Shown here piece by piece: positions 5,708 through 9,947 of a DNA stretch of 9,947 bases. Each line of letters starts with the position of its first letter. Within the stretch, counting starts at the first letter, position 1. Both the position numbers and the translations under genes were made by a program. This stretch comes from VRUB01 sp046758085 (GTDB lineage Bacteria > Pseudomonadota > Gammaproteobacteria > Acidiferrobacterales > SPGG2). Location of the stretch: positions 1-9,947 of the forward strand of contig JBHHZP010000133.1 of assembly GCA_046758085.1 (NCBI GenBank). Reading direction: 5' to 3'. The notes beneath the pieces were generated by a model. The model made no database searches, was not told the DNA's origin, and worked only from the letters and a program-made list of their open reading frames with translations.

Positions 5708-8700
5708 CTACCCTGCAGGGCGTTTGATCAACGGACGTAGAACCGGCACTAGCGTTCGGAATAGCTGTACCGCGAGCGAGCTTGTAAAGTGGTACTGGGC
5801 GGCGCGTGCGCCCGGAACATGCGCGGTGACGACCCCGTAAAATCGCTTGCCGATAAAAAATACAAAGGTTGCCGTACGGTTAACGGCGCGAGCCTCCAGC
5901 AGCTGTGCGCCGGTGCTGTAAATCTTGTAGCGATGGTCTCCCGTGCCGGTCTTGCCGCCGATAGCCACGGTGCCACCTTCGCCATCCGCGAGCGCGCCGC
6001 GCGCCCGCCTGGCGGTACCGTGTTCGACTGCATCGATCATGGCGCGTCTTACCATGGCCGCCACCTCGGGCGCGAGCACGGGCTCTCCGGTCGAGGGTGC
6101 GCTCGCCATGACGGTCTCATACGGCGTCCGCTCGCCAAAGCGCAACCGCCTGACCACCCGCGTCGGATAGCGCACGCCGTCACTGAGAATGATCCCGACC
6201 AGCTCGGCCAGCGCTGCGGGGCGGTCCGCTGAGCTCCCGATGGCCGTCGCGTACGACGGTACCAGTGAATCAAACGGATAACCGAGCTTTTGCCAAGCAC
6301 GGTGGATTTTCCCGAAGGCCTCGCGCTCTAACAGCACCTTGATACGCCGGTCCTGGGCTCGTTTGTTTCGCGACTTGAACAGCCAGCGGTAAACTGAGAA
6401 TCGTTCCTGCGCGCTGGCCGCGAGAACCTGGCGTAACGTCGCTTCGGGGTGATGGCGCAAATAAGCCAGCAGCCACAGCTCCAGCGGGTGCACGCGCGCG
6501 ATGTAGCCGCGATCCAGAAGATCGAATCGCTCGACGCTGTATGCCTCGTAGAGATCGGCAATCGCTTGTTCGGATAACACCGGATTCGGTAGGCGCATGC
6601 GCATCATCTCATGGAACTTCTCGATCGAAACATTGGGTTCAATGGAGCGCAGGATCACGGCCAGACGCCTGGCAGTGACATTTATGCTCTGCAACAGCGC
6701 ACCGAGGCGCTCATCATGCGTGCGGCCGGTGTACTTGCGATAGAAGCGGGCGAGGAACTCGCTTCCTTCCCGGTCAGCAAAACGTTCCAGATAAACATGC
6801 CGCAGCCAATGATTGCGGTCTTCGATAAAGCCCGTTTGAAAGGCGGGCAGGCGAACCATGTAGTATTGGACGATATCGCGCATGAGACGGATGAACACCA
6901 GATTGACCGACTGGCGAAAGGCCTCGCGCACGGAAAGGATACGCTCATCGTCATTGTGGTTGAAATTGCCGAAAGTGTGCACTCCGCCGCCCGTGTAGAA
7001 TCGTTCATAGGGGCTTGCCGAGTACTGTCGCTCCATGGCCGCTTCCAGAATCTGGCGTAGACTGGTTGGGGATCCCGCGGATAGGTGGCGAACGACCCAG
7101 CGCGTGAGCGCGTCGTTTGGTTGGTTCCCCATGTTCTGCAGCTCTGCGGGGGAAGCAGCAGCAAAACGTTGGTACACATCGGCCACGATCTGCAGGTAGG
7201 TGATCAACGTACGCAGCTTGGCGGTTGATCCAAGATCGAGCTTCATACCTTGCGCTATATTCAGCGGCTGCTCGAGATTGTCGGCTTGCACCCGCAACCA
7301 GTTTGCCCCTGGGCCGCGTTCGTATAGCGAAAAACTGTAGATCACCTGTGCCGGATCGCCCTGGGGCAGCAAGCGCGGACCGTCCAACCGCACTGCTTGC
7401 ACATTTTCCGGATTGCCGAGCCCCTTTAGCAGGGTGGTAACCGCCCGCTGGACCGCCCTATCAAGCGTGCTCTCGACTGTGAGATCGAGTCGATCAAGTT
7501 CGTAATAGCCGGAGACTTTGAGAAGCGTCGCGAGGTGGTTGCGGACAATGTCAGCGGTCTTATCGCTCCTGGCGTTTGCGGGAGCTTGCGGATTCGCAGA
7601 TCCACGCAATGGTAACGACACCTTCAGAGCTGCATCACGCAGTTCGGGACCGATGACGCCCTCTCGGGTCAGAATGCGCAGATAGGCATCGGTGAGCGCG
7701 CGCAGCGCGTCGGACTCCTGGACCAGGAAATAGGTGGGGCGTCGCTGCGCCAGCAACAGACTCAGAACCTGCTTGTAGGCCTGCACGCCGGACCGCGGCT
7801 GCCGCGGCATCCAGGGGTTCAAGTCCCAGAGCCGGCGATCGACCTCCTCGAGGTTGGCCCCGTACCATGCATCCAGGCCCGCGGCCAACCCGATGATCTC
7901 ACCACGCCCGGCCACCGCCGCCAACGGCAGTGAGTTAAGATAACGCATTACGATGTGTTTCTGCGTTTCCAGTGTGTGCTCGCCATCGAGGTACGCACGC
8001 AGACTGGCCGAGGCGATCTGGCGCAGCTTGTCACTTACCGAGTTGGTGATACCGCCAGGACTGTGGCGGGCTTTCTCAAGCTGAGTGGCCAGCGTGCTAC
8101 CACCTGGCCCCTTATGCTCCGGCCATACCTTGTTGAGCGGATACTGCATCGCTGCCCGGAACAGGCGGTCCCACTCGATTGCAGGGTTGCGTTTCGGGCG
8201 CCCGTCGAGCAACTCGCGGTTTTCGATGGCAAGGAGGGTGGCCACGATGAGCGGGGGAATGTCTGGAAATCGCTGGTAGATCCGTTTCGGGTAGCGCGCA
8301 GCAAAAAGCGGTCTATCGCTACCATCCAGGATGCTCAGCCCCGCTTGATCCTTCTCTCGATAAGGCGGAAACAGCCCCCTGTCTGCGAGCGCAAGCAAGG
8401 CTGGCGAAAACCGGGTTTGGCGCTTTATCGCAAACCCACGTGCCCGCAAACGCTCCAGGAAATCGGGGAGTTGCGTGTAGCCCAATCGCTGGTCGTAAGG
8501 TCCTGCGCTCGGGAAGCGCACTGTCGGGCTGGGACCAGGCTCGACGGCAAAGCTCAATGCGCGCGAGAGGTTTGCAAGCTCGTGCGCCTGAATCGTCGAT
8601 GATTGCATCTCCCACAGAACGACGGTCACAAACAGCAGGCCAACGAGTGTTGTGATCAGACCTTTGCCGCGGCTATTGTCAGTAACCGCCAAGCTCTGGG

Positions 8701-8845
8701 GGCCGGATCTGCGTGGGTGTTTCTTTGGAAGTCGGCCAACCAGCGGGCGTGTCCGTTGCACAAACGGGTCGGCACGAATGGGGGTTTTCCGCTTCTCGGG
8801 AGAGTTGCACAGCGCTCGGGAGGACTGCATATCTTGCATAGCCAT
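5708..8845 (-). CDS. Bifunctional class A penicillin-binding protein (GT51 transglycosylase plus transpeptidase), divergent long form
   Basis: The 1045-residue product is a peptidoglycan synthase of the inner membrane with its bulk in the periplasm. A basic cytoplasmic tail (1-61) is followed by one membrane anchor (about 62-80). The GT51 domain (about 165-330) shows IENRELLDG with E208 in place of the classic EDxxF motif and GGSTLATQ (248-255). Its third motif reads DKLRQ (272-276), with Gln where the second essential Glu is usual, and motif 4 reads HIVMRYLN without its Glu. The transpeptidase domain has all three penicillin-binding motifs: S540-T-A-K543, S646-V-N648 and K965-T-G967. About 317 residues separate SVN from KTG, far more than in typical PBP1 proteins, implying a large insertion (roughly 660-860). 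I recall similar roughly 1000-residue proteins, usually labelled transglycosylase domain-containing, in Pseudomonas and relatives. ATG 8845 has only AAGAG directly in front; the in-frame ATG at codon 3 or 6 is also possible. It is a single gene, convergent with the hydroxylase. Confidence 0.92.
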   Translation of the reverse strand: MAMQDMQSSRALCNSPEKRKTPIRADPFVQRTRPLVGRLPKKHPRRSGPQSLAVTDNSRGKGLITTLVGLLFVTVVLWEMQSSTIQAHELANLSRALSFAVEPGPSPTVRFPSAGPYDQRLGYTQLPDFLERLRARGFAIKRQTRFSPALLALADRGLFPPYREKDQAGLSILDGSDRPLFAARYPKRIYQRFPDIPPLIVATLLAIENRELLDGRPKRNPAIEWDRLFRAAMQYPLNKVWPEHKGPGGSTLATQLEKARHSPGGITNSVSDKLRQIASASLRAYLDGEHTLETQKHIVMRYLNSLPLAAVAGRGEIIGLAAGLDAWYGANLEEVDRRLWDLNPWMPRQPRSGVQAYKQVLSLLLAQRRPTYFLVQESDALRALTDAYLRILTREGVIGPELRDAALKVSLPLRGSANPQAPANARSDKTADIVRNHLATLLKVSGYYELDRLDLTVESTLDRAVQRAVTTLLKGLGNPENVQAVRLDGPRLLPQGDPAQVIYSFSLYERGPGANWLRVQADNLEQPLNIAQGMKLDLGSTAKLRTLITYLQIVADVYQRFAAASPAELQNMGNQPNDALTRWVVRHLSAGSPTSLRQILEAAMERQYSASPYERFYTGGGVHTFGNFNHNDDERILSVREAFRQSVNLVFIRLMRDIVQYYMVRLPAFQTGFIEDRNHWLRHVYLERFADREGSEFLARFYRKYTGRTHDERLGALLQSINVTARRLAVILRSIEPNVSIEKFHEMMRMRLPNPVLSEQAIADLYEAYSVERFDLLDRGYIARVHPLELWLLAYLRHHPEATLRQVLAASAQERFSVYRWLFKSRNKRAQDRRIKVLLEREAFGKIHRAWQKLGYPFDSLVPSYATAIGSSADRPAALAELVGIILSDGVRYPTRVVRRLRFGERTPYETVMASAPSTGEPVLAPEVAAMVRRAMIDAVEHGTARRARGALADGEGGTVAIGGKTGTGDHRYKIYSTGAQLLEARAVNRTATFVFFIGKRFYGVVTAHVPGARAAQYHFTSSLAVQLFRTLVPVLRPLIKRPAG

Positions 8846-9142
8846 CTCTTGTGTGTCCGGTTACCAGGTGCCTTGGCGATATCAAGCACCCACTTCCAAA
8901 ATCACACACGCTGTGGGCCGGTGTTATTGATTACGCCGTCATAGTGCCCTGCCTACTCATCGTTCAATGCTCTCGCCAGATATAGACCGCAGATAGATGT
9001 TAATGGTTCCGCCTAGCACTTGATCGTATCACCTACTGCGGTCAAGCGTAGTAACCGCAACGCAACGTTCGTGTAGCACTCGGCATCATCATCAATGTTA
9101 TTCCTATTGCAGTTTGTTTCCGTGATGCAGTTGGCGCGGCTC
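8846..9142. other. Intergenic region upstream of the penicillin-binding protein gene
   Basis: This 297-bp stretch must carry the promoter of the minus-strand penicillin-binding protein gene, or a transcript continuing from the small gene at 9143-9433. I see no convincing -35/-10 pair on the minus strand. A TTGACC (complement of 9040-9045) has no -10 hexamer at proper spacing. An 8-bp inverted repeat GACCGCAG (8985-8992) and CTGCGGTC (9036-9043) with a 43-base gap is present and could be chance. Base composition appears lower in GC than in the genes to the left. Confidence 0.5.
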
Positions 9143-9433
9143 CTACGATCCCCTGCGATGCAAGTCGTCCCAAGATAATACCTTTGTGTGTGGACTCACG
9201 CCTTCAGGCACCGGTGCTGTTGCCTTATTGTTGGCCTGCAGCTCCGTGGCCTTCCTGATGATCTGATCGTGAAACCAGTCTGGATTAAGGAGCAATGGGT
9301 CTTTGGCGAGCACAGTATCGATGACGTGCCGGACGAGCTTTCTCATAACCTTCGCGTCTACATCAGGTTGTGACGCGACTTCGGCCAGTACGCGGCCGAT
9401 AATTCCATATTCGCGACCTGTGTAAGTATTCAT
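9143..9433 (-). CDS. Small protein of unknown function (96 residues)
   Basis: I do not recognise this protein. It begins MNTYTGREYGIIGRVLAEVA and appears largely helical to about residue 70, with alternating charged and hydrophobic residues (VMRKLVRHVIDTVLAKDPLL, then WFHDQIIRKATEL). A Pro/Ala/Thr linker and a short tail (KVLSWDDLHRRGS) follow. There is no signal peptide, membrane segment, cysteine or zinc motif. The case for a real gene rests on its ribosome binding site: AGGAGAA (complement of 9441-9447) lies seven bases before the ATG, the best site on the minus strand here, and the composition is protein-like. It lies about 300 bp upstream of the penicillin-binding protein gene on the same strand, but that gap is too long to assume an operon. 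The surrounding DNA looks lower in GC, so it could be a recent acquisition. Confidence 0.65.
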   Translation of the reverse strand: MNTYTGREYGIIGRVLAEVASQPDVDAKVMRKLVRHVIDTVLAKDPLLLNPDWFHDQIIRKATELQANNKATAPVPEGVSPHTKVLSWDDLHRRGS

Positions 9434-9801
9434 AGTAGGGTTCTCCTGAGTCCACTAGCATCGGAGTAGTTAGGGTGCCATTTACTGCTGTTGACCCAAT
9501 CGCTTTGGTGCCTCCGTTAGCTGATGGAATGTCATGGCCACCCCCGTGGATTGATTGCCGTATAGTCTGAGATAGACACTGCAAACTTGGTTCTCTTACG
9601 TTATATGACCGGTGCGCAGGCGGCCAAATTACACCTATTGTTTTTGTGTACATGACATGGGTCGAGCATTTTAGATGCATGCCGACTGGGCTGCAGCTAC
9701 ATTGCTTGCCTGAATCTGTGGCGATTGGATTTGCGCCAACGAGCGAGCCTAGAGACGCTTTGGCGAAATTTACCGTTCCTCGAGGTCTGTCGTGTGACGG
9801 G

Positions 9802-9840
9802 AAGGCAGCATGACAAGGATGGCGCTGCCTTTTTTGTTTT
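9802..9840 (+). terminator. Rho-independent terminator, plus strand
   Basis: AAGGCAGC (9802-9809) and GCTGCCTT (9824-9831) form a perfect 8-bp stem with a 14-base loop, followed by a T-rich tract (TTTTTTGTTTT, 9830-9840). This is the best intrinsic terminator in the window. The opposite strand lacks a T-tract after the stem, so it works rightward only. No confident plus-strand gene precedes it; it could end a small RNA or a remnant of a gene lying in 9439-9813, whose last in-frame stop (9811-9813) falls inside the loop. Confidence 0.65.
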
Positions 9841-9891
9841 AGCAAATTTGCAAGCGGATGGTCTAATTCATTTAGTGCTTAGCTTTGTGTG

Positions 9892-9919
9892 AATATATTG
9901 ACCTTATCGAAACTAACAA
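9892..9919 (-). promoter_or_regulatory. Possible leftward promoter
   Basis: Read on the minus strand, TTGTTA (complement of 9914-9919) and TATATT (complement of 9892-9897) stand 16 bases apart, matching four and five of six consensus positions. It would transcribe leftward toward the small gene at 9143-9433, with a long leader of over 400 bases. AT-rich DNA often gives such matches, so this is weak. Confidence 0.25.
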
Positions 9920-9947
9920 CGATTGAAGTTGTCAACTGTTTCATCGG

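Larger units (their letters stand above)
9434..9947. other. Right-end stretch without an assigned gene
   Basis: These 514 bases have no gene I can name. On the plus strand, the frame through 9439-9813 is open apart from a single TGA at 9568-9570; its last part, from GTG 9646 or ATG 9652 to TGA 9811-9813, would encode 53-55 residues but lacks a ribosome binding site. On the minus strand a frame of 160 codons (9363-9845, TTG start) overlaps both this and the small gene at 9143-9433. Neither translation has a recognisable domain. A plus-strand terminator lies at 9802-9840. The last 100 bases are AT-rich and promoter-like on the minus strand. Confidence 0.5.

Noticed and set aside
8985..9043. 8-bp inverted repeat GACCGCAG/CTGCGGTC as an operator
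   Set aside because: The 43-base gap and short arms are within chance expectation, and no promoter can be placed around it.
9363..9845. 160-codon minus-strand frame with a TTG start
   Set aside because: It overlaps the better supported small gene, starts inside the terminator region without a ribosome binding site, and shows no domain. It is mentioned only as a complication for the right end.

Overview
The window reads as chromosomal DNA of a GC-rich gammaproteobacterium. I infer this from the long, divergent class A penicillin-binding protein, the TPR-aspartyl hydroxylase, the small Cys-rich GFA enzyme, and a palindromic intergenic repeat of a style common in gammaproteobacterial genomes. 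No rRNA, tRNA, CRISPR array or intact insertion sequence is visible. Genus cannot be named from the sequence alone.

Layout. Positions 1-1280 (+) hold the 3' part of a TPR protein of the type fused to class III adenylate cyclase or winged-helix domains; its N-terminus lies outside the window. Next on the same strand come a small five-segment membrane protein (1399-1875), a GFA-family zinc protein (1944-2357) and a PhzF-family isomerase (2637-3560). A gene-free stretch of about 440 bp precedes a 448-residue TPR plus aspartyl/asparaginyl beta-hydroxylase (4002-5348). That gene converges with a 1045-residue bifunctional penicillin-binding protein on the minus strand (5708-8845). The 359 bp between them carry a 108-bp element with perfect 28-bp inverted arms. 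The right end (about 8850-9947) looks lower in GC. It holds one small unknown gene on the minus strand (9143-9433) with a very good ribosome binding site, and an intrinsic terminator on the plus strand near 9802-9840 with no clear gene in front of it.

The genes do not form one obvious pathway. 1399-2357 may be a short two-gene transcription unit; the rest look like separate units. The most noteworthy items are the class A PBP, whose glycosyltransferase motifs 3 and 4 appear degenerate and whose transpeptidase domain carries a large insertion; the long palindromic element between the convergent genes; and the unexplained right end. I do not see convincing evidence of a new defence or mobile system.
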